Origin: AC-32 sp963719275 | Lineage (GTDB): Bacteria > Actinomycetota > Thermoleophilia > Gaiellales > Gaiellaceae | Length of the DNA: 64,000 bases | Direction of reading: 5' to 3' | Assembly (NCBI GenBank): GCA_963719275.1 | Contig: CAVRBT010000004.1 | Location: forward strand, 620,001 to 684,000 | Shown: in pieces, positions 14,154 to 22,254 of the stretch | Layout: the number at the start of each line of letters is the position of its first letter | Position numbering within the stretch: the stretch's first letter is position 1 | The notes under the pieces: generated by a model | The model's database searches: none | What the model saw: the letters and a program-made list of their open reading frames with translations, nothing else | What the model was told of the DNA's origin: nothing | Made by a program: the position numbers and the translations under genes

Positions 14154-15713
14154 GTGAGCGTGCTCACGTCGCAGGCCGGACCATCGGAGGAGTTCGACGA
14201 GCGGCGCGAGCGTATGGAAGCGCTGGTCGCCGAGCTGCGCGAGCACACGGCTCAGGTCACGCGCGGCGGCGGCGAGAAGGCGCTCGAGAAACACCGCTCT
14301 CGCGGCAAGCTGACGGCACGCGAGCGGGTCGACCGGCTGCTCGACTCCGACAGCGCCTTCCTCGAGCTCTCGGCGCTCGCCGCCTGGGACGTCTACGAGG
14401 GGCAGGCGCCGGCGGCGGGGATCGTCACCGGCATCGGCGTGATCGAGGGCCGCGAATGCGTGATCGTCGCGAACGACGCGACCGTGAAGGGCGGCACGTA
14501 CTTCCCGCTGACGGTGAAGAAGCACCTGCGCGCCCAGGAGGTGGCCGACCAGAACCGCCTGCCGTGCATCTACCTCGTCGACTCGGGCGGCGCCTTCCTG
14601 CCGCTGCAGGCCGAGGTCTTCCCCGACCGCGACCACTTCGGGCGGATCTTCTACAACCAGGCGCGGCTCTCGGCCGCCGGGATCCCGCAGATCGCTGCGG
14701 TGATGGGCTCGTGCACCGCGGGAGGCGCGTACGTGCCCGCGATGAGCGACGAGACGATCATCGTCAAGGGCACCGGCACGATCTTCATCGGCGGCCCGCC
14801 TTTGGTGAAGGCGGCGACCGGCCAGGAGGTGAGCGCGGAGGAGCTCGGCGGAGCGGACGTGCACGCGCGGCTCTCGGGCGTCGCCGATCACTACGCGACC
14901 TCCGACGAGCACGCTCTGGCCCTGGTGCGCGAAATCGTTCGCAACCTGAGCCCGCCGCCGAAGGAACGGCCGTGGGAGGTCGCCGCGCCGGAGGAGCCGG
15001 CCGCCGATCCCTCGGAGCTCTACGGCCTGATCCCGACTGACTTTCGCCACCAGGTCGACCCGCGCGAGCTGATCGCGCGCATCGTCGACGGCTCGCGCTT
15101 CCACGAGTTCAAGGCGCTCTACGGCGAGACGCTTGTCTGCGGCTTCGCGCGGATCGAGGGCTACCCCGTCGCGATCCTCGCCAACAACGGCGTCCTGTTC
15201 GGCGAGTCGGCGGCGAAAGGCGCGCACTTCGTCGAGCTTGCCTGCAAGCGGCGCGTGCCGCTCGTCTTTCTGCAGAACATCACGGGCTTCATGGTCGGCA
15301 AGGAGTACGAGGCCGGCGGGATCGCGCGCGACGGCGCGAAGCTCGTGACCGCCGTCGCCTGCGCGGAGGTGCCGAAGTTCACGGTGATCACCGGCGGCTC
15401 GTTCGGGGCGGGCAACTACGGCATGTGCGGGCGTGCGTACTCGCCGCGGCAGCTCTGGATGTGGCCGAACGCGCGCATCTCCGTGATGGGCGGCGAGCAG
15501 GCGGCCACGGTGCTGACGATGGTCGGAGACGCCGACCCGGACGAGATCCGCGCCAAGTACGAGGCGGAGGGCAACCCGTACTACTCGACCGCGCGGCTCT
15601 GGGACGACGGCATCATCGACCCGCTCGACACGCGGCGAGTGCTCGCGCTCGGGATTGCGGCCGCGCTGAACGCGCCGATCCCGGACACGACCTTCGGCGT
15701 GTTCAGAATGTAG
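14154..15713 (+). CDS. carboxyltransferase beta subunit, methylcrotonyl-CoA carboxylase type
   Basis: A 519-residue acyl-CoA carboxyltransferase that moves CO2 from biotin to an acyl-CoA. It has the two crotonase-like halves: KHRSRGKLTARERVDRLLD, then DSGGAFLPLQAEVFPDRDHF, AVMGSCTAGGAYVPAMSDE and IFIGGPPLVKAATGQEVSAE, and in the C half ITGGSFGAGNYGMCGRAY and RISVMGGEQAATVL. The QAEVFPDRDHFGRIFYNQ signature and GGPPLVKAATG point to the methylcrotonyl-CoA (leucine pathway) subgroup rather than propionyl-CoA, as inference. The biotin-carrying alpha subunit is encoded at 22.3 kb with a hydratase. GTG 14154 is divergent from CheB. It is followed closely by a cupin gene. Confidence 0.9.
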   Translation: MSVLTSQAGPSEEFDERRERMEALVAELREHTAQVTRGGGEKALEKHRSRGKLTARERVDRLLDSDSAFLELSALAAWDVYEGQAPAAGIVTGIGVIEGRECVIVANDATVKGGTYFPLTVKKHLRAQEVADQNRLPCIYLVDSGGAFLPLQAEVFPDRDHFGRIFYNQARLSAAGIPQIAAVMGSCTAGGAYVPAMSDETIIVKGTGTIFIGGPPLVKAATGQEVSAEELGGADVHARLSGVADHYATSDEHALALVREIVRNLSPPPKERPWEVAAPEEPAADPSELYGLIPTDFRHQVDPRELIARIVDGSRFHEFKALYGETLVCGFARIEGYPVAILANNGVLFGESAAKGAHFVELACKRRVPLVFLQNITGFMVGKEYEAGGIARDGAKLVTAVACAEVPKFTVITGGSFGAGNYGMCGRAYSPRQLWMWPNARISVMGGEQAATVLTMVGDADPDEIRAKYEAEGNPYYSTARLWDDGIIDPLDTRRVLALGIAAALNAPIPDTTFGVFRM

Positions 15714-15715
15714 GC

Positions 15716-16072
15716 ATGGCGTACTCGATCGTTCACGTCGATGACATCGAAGGCTCGGGGCCGGGCGGAGCGGTGCACTTCGTGCGGCGGGAGCTCGGAG
15801 TCGAGGCGTTCGGCATCAACTGGTTCGAGATCCCGCCGAACGCCGAGGGCTTCGAGCACGACGAGACCGAGACGCAGCAGGAGGAGGTCAACGTGATCGT
15901 GGCCGGTTCGGGCGTCTACCGGATCGAGGGCGAGGACGTGCCCGTCAGCGTCGGCAGCTTTCTGCGCTTCGACCCGGGAACGACACGACAGCCGATCGCG
16001 GGGCCTGACGGGATGACGATGATCGGGGTGGGCGCGCGGCGCGGAAGCTACGAGCCGAGGGGGCCGTTTTGA
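15716..16072 (+). CDS. small cupin-domain protein
   Basis: A 118-residue single cupin barrel: EAFGINWFEIPPNAEGFEHD, then EEVNVIVAGSGVYRIEGEDV and SFLRFDPGTTRQPIAGPDG. The first cupin motif keeps only part of the metal ligands (an H in FEHDE, E in QQEEV), so metal binding is uncertain. No specific substrate can be assigned. It begins two bases after the carboxyltransferase stop and its TGA overlaps the next small gene, so it is in the same transcript. Confidence 0.82.
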   Translation: MAYSIVHVDDIEGSGPGGAVHFVRRELGVEAFGINWFEIPPNAEGFEHDETETQQEEVNVIVAGSGVYRIEGEDVPVSVGSFLRFDPGTTRQPIAGPDGMTMIGVGARRGSYEPRGPF

Positions 16073-16227
16073 ACCACACGCTGGAGCTGAACGACGACGA
16101 GCTGCGGCTGCTGCAGTCGGCGCTGCACTCGTACCTCGACGACTTCGGACACGAGGAGGCGGACGTGCTGCGGCAGATCAAGGAGCTGATGGCGCGGCTG
16201 CCGACCGCCGGCGTTCCCGACGAGTGA
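16069..16227 (+). CDS. hypothetical 52-residue helical protein
   Basis: TTG 16069 overlaps the cupin stop (TTGA) and opens NHTLELNDDELRLLQSALHS, YLDDFGHEEADVLRQIKELM and ARLPTAGVPDE. It is an acidic, amphipathic helical hairpin with no recognised family. The stop overlaps the next gene by four bases (GTGA). Two back-to-back four-base overlaps and a clean hydrophobic periodicity argue that it is translated. The TTG start is a weakness; there is no other start in frame nearby. Confidence 0.5.
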   Translation: MNHTLELNDDELRLLQSALHSYLDDFGHEEADVLRQIKELMARLPTAGVPDE

Positions 16228-16451
16228 CCGTCCGCCTGCTCATCTGGAGCCTCGCCGACTCGAAGACGACCCTCGACGAGCTGCGCGCGAAGCTGCCCGA
16301 GCTCCCGGAGGGCGACTATTGGATCTCCGACCCGGCAGGCGAGCGCTTCGGCCTGATCGCGTTCTCGGATGCCGAAGAGCCGGCGGCCGACGTGCGCGAC
16401 CTGATCGGCAAGGACCCCGAGGTCGGCGAGGAGTTCGAGCTCGAGAGGTAG
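16224..16451 (+). CDS. hypothetical 75-residue protein
   Basis: GTG 16224 opens TVRLLIWSLADSKTTLDELR, AKLPELPEGDYWISDPAGER and FGLIAFSDAEEPAADVRDLI, an alpha/beta small acidic protein. I do not recognise a family, although the two strands and YWISDPAGERFGLIAF pattern are reminiscent of a small ferredoxin-like or YCII-like fold. It is translationally coupled to the preceding 52-residue protein and ends six bases before the convergent MMPL gene's stop. Confidence 0.6.
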   Translation: MTVRLLIWSLADSKTTLDELRAKLPELPEGDYWISDPAGERFGLIAFSDAEEPAADVRDLIGKDPEVGEEFELER

Positions 16452-16457
16452 GACAGC

Positions 16458-19400
16458 TCAGGGCGCGCCCGACGGGTCGAACGCTGCCACCGCTGTCTCC
16501 TCTGTACCGGCACCCTCGACGTCCATGTGCGGGAGGACCCGGTCGAGCCAGGCAGGGAGCCACCAGCTGCCCTTGCCGGCCAGGACGAGCACGGCCGGTG
16601 CGAACACGAGCACACAGACCGCGGCGAGCGCGACGCCCACCGAGAGCCCGACGCCGAACTGCTTCACGGTCGGGTCGGCGTTGAGGATGAAGCTCCCGAA
16701 GACCGAGATCATGATCAGCGCCGCCGCGACGATCACGCGCGCGCCGCCTGCGAGGCCCCGCCGGACGGCGTCGCGGTCGCTGCCGCCCTCGGCACGGTGC
16801 TGCTCGATCCGGCTGATCAGGAAGACCTGGTAGTCCATCGACAAGCCGAACAGGACTGCGAACATCATCAGCGGGACGTAGCTCGCGATCGGGTCGGTCC
16901 CGCTCGCGGTGTCGAGGCCGACGAGGCCCAGCCCCCAACCCTTCTGGAACACGGCGGTGAGCACGCCGAACGCAGCGGTGACGGAGAGCACGTTCGCCAC
17001 CGCGGCCTGAGCCGCGAAGAGGAACGAGCGGAACGCCGCGAGCAGGATGCAGAAGCTGAGCCCGATCACGACCGCGATCACGAGCGCGAGCCTCGAGGAG
17101 ATCCCGTCGGCGAGGTCGACGTAGCTCGCCGTCTGGCCGCCGACGAACGCCGTGAGGTCCGTGCCCTGGGTCGACTGCGGGATCGTGTAGGCGCGGAGTG
17201 TCTTGACCAGGTCGGCGGTGGCCGGCGCCGCGGGCGTGGTCGTCGCGATCACTGTGAAGGTCGCCGCGTCACCGGGCTTGTTGATCCTCGGCGGCGAGAC
17301 GACCTTCACGCCCTCCGTGCCGGCGAGCGCGTCCTGCAGGTTCACGAGCCGCGGATCGGTGCCGCGCGGATCGCCGCCCGCCTTCGTCAGCTCGTCCGTG
17401 AGCTCGCTCTTGAGCTGCTCGGCTTGCTGCTGCTGGCCCTGGGCCGTCTGCTGCTGGCCCTGCAGCTTCACCTGCTGCGTCTGGAGGTTCGCCGCCTGCG
17501 TCTGGAGGTTCGCCGCCTGCGTCTGCAGGTTCGCTGCCTCGACCTGTAGGTCGGAGGCCTGCTGGACGAGCGCCTGCTTCTGCTTCACGAGGCCGACCGC
17601 ATCGGTCGCGAGCGCGGCGGCCTGGCCGGCCAGGGCGATCGCGCGGTTGGCGACGGCCACCTCCTGCTCGCGCAGGCTCTTCGCATCGGTGAGGAGGGCC
17701 TGTGAGGCCTTGAGATTCGCCTGCTCCTGCTGGACGAGCTTCGAGAGCTGCTGCTCGAGCTTCGTCTCCTCGTCCTCGAGGGCGCGCAGCTTCGCCTCGA
17801 GCTTCGCCTTCTGGCTCGCGTTCTTGGCGCGCTTGATCTGCGCCTCGACCTTCCGCTGCTCCGCCTGGTTCTTCGTGAGCCGCTTCACGACCGACGTCAA
17901 TGCCTTGGTGGTCTTCGCGCCCTCGCTGACCACGGACCGCGCCTGAGAGCCCGTTGCCGTGATCTGCTTGTTCAGGGCCACCTGCTCCGCTTCGAGCTTG
18001 TTCGCTGATGCCTGGAGCTGGGCCTGTTCCTGCGTGTCGGCCTTTGCCTGCCGCTCGAGCTCCGCCTGCTGGCTCTTCAGGCTTCCCTGTTGTTGCTCGA
18101 GCTGCTGCTGTTGCGCGGTCAGCTTCTGCCCCTGGGCGTTGAGCGCGTTCGCCTGTTCGGTTAGCTGCTCCTGCTGGCTCTTCCCCTGCTTTTGCTCCTG
18201 CTCAAGCTGCTTCTGGAGGCTCTGCGCCTGCTGCTGCTGGCTCGTGTACTCGCTGCTCGGCTTCGGCGGCGTGCCGAGCTTGACCGCCACCAGGAGCGGG
18301 CCGTTGAAGCCGGCGCCGAACCCCGCGGCCATGAGGTCGAAGGCCTGGCGCTCGGTGGTCGACTTCGGCGTCGCCCCGATGTCCTCCTGGCCGAGGTTCA
18401 GCGAGAAGAACGGGACGATCAGCAGGATCAGCAGCGCGAGCACGCCGAGGATCGCCCACCAGGGCCGCCTCGTCAGCGCGCGCGCCCAGCCGCCCCAGAA
18501 CCCGCCTTCGAGGTCCTTCGGCGAGGGCCGCAGGAACGCCGGCACGCGAACGGCCTCGATGTGCGGCCCGACGAGCGAGAGCACCGCCGGGAGGAGCGTG
18601 ATCGCCGCGAGGACGGCGGTCACGACGGCGACCGCCGACGAGTAGCCGAGCGCCGTCACCAGCGGGATCCCGGCGACGATAAGGGCCAGCAGCGCGATCA
18701 CGACCGTCGTCCCGGCGAAGACGATCGCGCTTCCGGAGGTGGCGACGGCCATCGCGATCGAGTCGTGCAGCGCCATCCCCTCCTTGCGGTTGCTGCGGTG
18801 GCGGGTGACGAGGAAGAGCGCGTAGTCGATTCCGACACCGAGCCCGATCATCGTCGCGAGCGTCGGCGCGATCGTCGGGACGGTCACGCCGTGGCCGAGC
18901 ACGACGATCAGCGACAGGCCCGCCGCCAGGCCGAGTACCGCCGAGACGATCGGCATGCCCATGGCGACGAGGCCTCCGAACGTGAACGCGAGGATGATCA
19001 TCGCCGCGATCAGGCCGACGAGCTCGCTGCTCTCGGTGGCGGGCTCCGAGAGCTCGCTTCCGACCGAGCCGCCGACCGCGACCTCCATCCTCGCCTTCAC
19101 GCCGGGGTTGCCGGCGTCGAGCACGCTCTGGGCGATCTGCTGGGTGAGCTCGTCGCCACCGACGTCGAGCAAGACCGGAATGAAGGCGGTCTGCTTGTCC
19201 TTGCTGATCTGCTCGGCGCCCTGCTGGGAGAAGGGATCGACCACGCTCGCGACGTGCGGGAGCGTCTTCAGCCGCTTGTAGGAGGCCTCGATCGCCTGCT
19301 TCCGGTTCGCGTCAGTGACCTTGCCGGTCGCCGTGTGGAAGACCAGCGGGTTGCTGCCGTTCTGCTGTGGCGGGAAGCGGGCGGCGAGCAGGTCGGTCGC

Positions 19401-19562
19401 CGCCTGGCTGTCGGTTCCCGGCAGGCGCAGGTTGTTGCTCGTGTTGCTGCCGAAGCTGTGGGCGAGGGCGAGGAGGGCGGCGAGTCCGACGACCCACGCG
19501 CCCAGCACCACCCACTTCCGTCGTGCGCAAAGCTGGCCGAGCCGGTGCAGACCCCGAGCCAT
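16458..19562 (-). CDS. MMPL/RND-family transporter with a ~290-residue coiled-coil insertion
   Basis: A 1034-residue membrane transporter. Each half has the RND plan: helix 1 at about 17-38, a periplasmic domain, then helices 2-6 (about 180-330) and a cytoplasmic link, with the pattern repeated after about residue 365. The proton-relay segments GLGVGIDYALFLVTRHR and LFGLSMDYQVFLISRIEQHR are visible in the two halves. The second periplasmic domain is interrupted at about 437-726 by an uninterrupted Gln/Ala/Lys-rich coiled coil (QQQQ runs, AANLQTQ repeats). Normal MmpL proteins lack so large an insertion; it may span the envelope like an adaptor protein. The substrate is unknown; lipids or hydrophobic compounds are usual. 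It lies 39 bases after the FAD oxidoreductase gene. Confidence 0.9.
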   Translation of the reverse strand: MARGLHRLGQLCARRKWVVLGAWVVGLAALLALAHSFGSNTSNNLRLPGTDSQAATDLLAARFPPQQNGSNPLVFHTATGKVTDANRKQAIEASYKRLKTLPHVASVVDPFSQQGAEQISKDKQTAFIPVLLDVGGDELTQQIAQSVLDAGNPGVKARMEVAVGGSVGSELSEPATESSELVGLIAAMIILAFTFGGLVAMGMPIVSAVLGLAAGLSLIVVLGHGVTVPTIAPTLATMIGLGVGIDYALFLVTRHRSNRKEGMALHDSIAMAVATSGSAIVFAGTTVVIALLALIVAGIPLVTALGYSSAVAVVTAVLAAITLLPAVLSLVGPHIEAVRVPAFLRPSPKDLEGGFWGGWARALTRRPWWAILGVLALLILLIVPFFSLNLGQEDIGATPKSTTERQAFDLMAAGFGAGFNGPLLVAVKLGTPPKPSSEYTSQQQQAQSLQKQLEQEQKQGKSQQEQLTEQANALNAQGQKLTAQQQQLEQQQGSLKSQQAELERQAKADTQEQAQLQASANKLEAEQVALNKQITATGSQARSVVSEGAKTTKALTSVVKRLTKNQAEQRKVEAQIKRAKNASQKAKLEAKLRALEDEETKLEQQLSKLVQQEQANLKASQALLTDAKSLREQEVAVANRAIALAGQAAALATDAVGLVKQKQALVQQASDLQVEAANLQTQAANLQTQAANLQTQQVKLQGQQQTAQGQQQQAEQLKSELTDELTKAGGDPRGTDPRLVNLQDALAGTEGVKVVSPPRINKPGDAATFTVIATTTPAAPATADLVKTLRAYTIPQSTQGTDLTAFVGGQTASYVDLADGISSRLALVIAVVIGLSFCILLAAFRSFLFAAQAAVANVLSVTAAFGVLTAVFQKGWGLGLVGLDTASGTDPIASYVPLMMFAVLFGLSMDYQVFLISRIEQHRAEGGSDRDAVRRGLAGGARVIVAAALIMISVFGSFILNADPTVKQFGVGLSVGVALAAVCVLVFAPAVLVLAGKGSWWLPAWLDRVLPHMDVEGAGTEETAVAAFDPSGAP

Positions 19563-19601
19563 GCGATTGAGGCTAGTACTCCCGCGGAGAGTCGTCTAGA
19601 G

Positions 19602-20651
19602 CTAGAGAACCAGCGTCTCCGGGAAGTCGACGCCTTGCTCGAAGCGCGAGAGGCGGTACGGGGCGAGGTCGAGACTCGGAGTCTCGCCGAGGATCTCCTC
19701 CGCCAGGGCTCGTCCGACCGCCGGCGACTGCATGAAGCCGTGGCCGCTGAAGCCGCAGGCCGCGTACACGCCGTCGGCGACCGGCCCGAGGATCGGGTGC
19801 GCGTCGGGCGTCATGTCGTAGAGGCCGGCCCAGGAGTCCTCGATCGCCGCGTCAGCCGCGCCGGGGTAGCGATGGTGGAGCCGCGCGAGGCGGTCGTCGA
19901 AGAGCGACTCGTCCACGACCTCGTCGAACCCCCAACGCGGCTTGGGGTCGACCATCGCCACCACGAGCCGCTTGCCGCGGCGGCGGAAGTGGAAGCCGGT
20001 CTCCTCCTCGAGCACCATCGGCAGGCGTTCGGGCAGGTCGAGCTCGCCCGTGGCAAGCAGCTGCCGGACCAGCGGCCGTACCGGGAGCTCGACGCCGAGC
20101 GTCTTCCCCACCCGCGCCGACCACGGCCCGCAGGCGATCACGAACGTGTCGGCCTCTAGGGTGGTCGCGTCGCAGCCCTCGCGAACCTCGACGCCGAGCT
20201 TGGTCGCGAGGCGGACGAGCTCGCGCGTCACGGCGGGCGGATCGGCGGTGCCGTCGGTCTTACAGATGACCGCGCCGAGCACATCGTCGGTGCGCAGACC
20301 ATCGACGTACGACGGGTCGACCGTCTCCACCGGGACGCCGAGCTCCTCCTGGATCGCGCGGCGCCCCTGCAGCGCCGCCAGCCCCTCCTCGGTCGTCGCC
20401 ACGAACAGGTAGCCCACCTGGTCGAAGAGCGGCGGGCCGAGCTTCTCGAAGAAGCGGGTGCTGGCCTGCGCGAGCCGCACCTCGGCCGCGGTCGAGAACT
20501 GCTGGCGGACGCCGCCCATCGCCTTCGAGGTCGCGCCGCCTGCGACGCGTCCCTTATCCGCGAGGACGACCTCGCGGGCGCCCAGCGACACGAGGTGGTA
20601 CGCGACGGACGCTCCGGTCGCGCCCGCCCCTGCTACGACGATTCGAGCCAC
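19602..20651 (-). CDS. FAD-dependent amino-acid oxidoreductase (DadA/sarcosine oxidase type)
   Basis: A 349-residue flavoenzyme of the DAO family. The FAD-binding Rossmann motif is at the N-terminus, VVAGAGATGASVAYHLVSLG, with GGATSKAMGGVRQQFS as the family's second motif and the C-terminal DAHPILGPVADGVYAACGFS and GHGFMQSPAVGRALAEEI. It would oxidise an amino acid or N-methyl amino acid to the imine. Its start overlaps the end of a DapA-family gene by 19 bases; that pairing suggests hydroxyproline-type catabolism (D-hydroxyproline dehydrogenase plus pyrroline-hydroxy-carboxylate deaminase), but this is inference. No signal peptide is present. Confidence 0.88.
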   Translation of the reverse strand: MARIVVAGAGATGASVAYHLVSLGAREVVLADKGRVAGGATSKAMGGVRQQFSTAAEVRLAQASTRFFEKLGPPLFDQVGYLFVATTEEGLAALQGRRAIQEELGVPVETVDPSYVDGLRTDDVLGAVICKTDGTADPPAVTRELVRLATKLGVEVREGCDATTLEADTFVIACGPWSARVGKTLGVELPVRPLVRQLLATGELDLPERLPMVLEEETGFHFRRRGKRLVVAMVDPKPRWGFDEVVDESLFDDRLARLHHRYPGAADAAIEDSWAGLYDMTPDAHPILGPVADGVYAACGFSGHGFMQSPAVGRALAEEILGETPSLDLAPYRLSRFEQGVDFPETLVL

Positions 20652-21460
20652 GCCTCCAGCTCGCGCTTCTCGTCATCGCGCAGCCGGCGCAGCGGCGCGC
20701 GAACGTCCTCGCGCACGGGGACGCCGCGGCGACCGAGGACGTACTTCGCCGCGGCCTGGAACGGAAACCGATCGAGCTCGGCGCGGACGGCGCCGACGTC
20801 GCCGACCCCGTCGCGGAGGAGCGCAACGACGCGCTCCGGGAAGACCGAGCCGAGACCGGAGACGGCGCCGACCGCTCCGCGCCCGATGCCTCGGAGCACG
20901 AGCTCCTCCGCCCCGACGAAGACGTCGAGCCCCTCGAGCAGGTACGGCTCGACCGCGTCGAACGGCTTGTCGGAGACCTTCAGCCCGGCGAAGTTGGGCG
21001 CGCGCTCGCGCAGCCGCTCGACCACGGGGACAGGCACCGCGTAACCGCTGCGCGCCTTGAACTCGTAGACGTAGAACGGCACTTCGCCCGCCGCGCGCGC
21101 GGCCGCGGTCAGGTGCTCGAGCAGCGCGTCGTCGTCGAGCGCGAAGTACGGCGGTGGGATCACGGCGACGCCCGCGGCCCCTGCGCCCGCCGCGTGCTCG
21201 GCGAGCGCCGCCGTCTCCGCGGTCGTCTGCGCGCCGCAGTGGACGATCACGGGCAGCGGGCCGTCGAGGAAAAGCTCCGCCGCACGCCGCCGCTCCGCCG
21301 CCGAGAGCAGGATCCCCTCGCCGGTTGTGCCGAGCACGAGGGTCCCGTCCAGGCCTGCCGCGGCCAGGAACTCCAGGTACGGCCTGAAGGCCTCCTCGTC
21401 CAGGGCGGCGCCGTCGTCGCGGAGAGGCGTGACGGCTGCCGCGAGCGCTCCGCGCAACAT
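20633..21460 (-). CDS. DapA-family (dihydrodipicolinate synthase/aldolase) enzyme
   Basis: A 275-residue class I aldolase-fold enzyme. The family's substrate motif GTTGEG is at about 43-48, then VIVHCGAQTTAETAALAEHA, the strand with PFYVYEFKARSGYAVP holding the catalytic-site Tyr, and the Schiff-base Lys in FAGLKVSDKPF. It could be a dihydrodipicolinate synthase, N-acetylneuraminate-lyase-like or pyrroline-4-hydroxy-2-carboxylate deaminase; the overlapping FAD oxidoreductase favours the last. ATG 21460 gives a normal N-terminus (LRGALAAAVTPLRDDG). It is divergent from the enoyl-CoA hydratase gene at 21486, with 25 bases between starts. Confidence 0.88.
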   Translation of the reverse strand: MLRGALAAAVTPLRDDGAALDEEAFRPYLEFLAAAGLDGTLVLGTTGEGILLSAAERRRAAELFLDGPLPVIVHCGAQTTAETAALAEHAAGAGAAGVAVIPPPYFALDDDALLEHLTAAARAAGEVPFYVYEFKARSGYAVPVPVVERLRERAPNFAGLKVSDKPFDAVEPYLLEGLDVFVGAEELVLRGIGRGAVGAVSGLGSVFPERVVALLRDGVGDVGAVRAELDRFPFQAAAKYVLGRRGVPVREDVRAPLRRLRDDEKRELEAWLESS

Positions 21461-21485
21461 CCCGGCAACTTTACGATGCCCGACC

Positions 21486-22232
21486 ATGCAGGCGTTGCGG
21501 GTCGAACAGGACGGCGATCTCCTCCTCGTCACCCTCGCGCGCCCCGAGCGGCGCAACGCCTTCGACGCCGGGCTGATCACGGAGCTGACCGAGGCCTTCG
21601 GCGCCGTCCCCGACGACGTGCGCGCGGTGCTGCTGTCCGGCGACGGGGAGAGCTTCTGTGCAGGAGCCGACGTCGAGTGGATGCGCAGCTCGATCGAGCT
21701 CAGCTACGAGGAGAACGTCGCCGACGCGCGGCGCCTACGGAAGATGCTCGAGACGATCGACTCGTGCCCCACCCCGGTCGTGGCCCGCGTCCACGGGCAC
21801 GCGCTCGGCGGCGGCTGCGGGCTCGTCGCGTGCTCGGACATCGTGGTCACGGCGCCTGACACGGTGTTCGCGTTCTCCGAGGTGAAGCTCGGGATCATCC
21901 CGGCCGTGATCTCGCCGTTCGCGCTCGCGAAGATCGGCCCGAGCGTCGCGCGGCGCTACTTCGTCACCGGCGAGCCGTTCGACGCGCGAACGGCGCTGCG
22001 GATCGGCCTCGTCCACGAGGTCGCCGAGGACCTCGACGCGGCCGTGCGCCGGATCGTCGAAAACCTGCGCAGCGCCGGCCCGGAAGCCGCGCGACACGCG
22101 AAGAAGCTCGTGCTGGAGCGGCCCGACGGCCTCGGCACGGAGCGCCGGATCGCGCAGCGCCGCACCAGCGAGGAAGGCCAGGAAGGCCTCCGCGCCTTCC
22201 TCGAGAAGCGCCGGCCGAACTGGTTTGGCTGA
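21486..22232 (+). CDS. enoyl-CoA hydratase family protein, methylglutaconyl-CoA hydratase-like
   Basis: A 248-residue crotonase-fold enzyme. The oxyanion-hole segments are GESFCAGADVEWMRSS and HGHALGGGCGLVACSDIVV, with FSEVKLGIIPAVISPFALAK carrying the region of the second catalytic Glu. The VEWM and ISPF patterns resemble LiuC/AUH-type methylglutaconyl-CoA hydratases. It is 22 bases upstream of the biotin carboxylase gene, so the two are likely cotranscribed and act in consecutive steps of leucine breakdown: carboxylation of methylcrotonyl-CoA, then hydration. ATG 21486 is the start. Confidence 0.88.
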   Translation: MQALRVEQDGDLLLVTLARPERRNAFDAGLITELTEAFGAVPDDVRAVLLSGDGESFCAGADVEWMRSSIELSYEENVADARRLRKMLETIDSCPTPVVARVHGHALGGGCGLVACSDIVVTAPDTVFAFSEVKLGIIPAVISPFALAKIGPSVARRYFVTGEPFDARTALRIGLVHEVAEDLDAAVRRIVENLRSAGPEAARHAKKLVLERPDGLGTERRIAQRRTSEEGQEGLRAFLEKRRPNWFG

Positions 22233-22254
22233 GCACGTGGATTAGCCTGCGTTC

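Noticed and set aside
17385..18255. Low-complexity CTGCTG/TTGCTG repeats
   Set aside because: They encode Gln-rich coiled coil of the MMPL protein.
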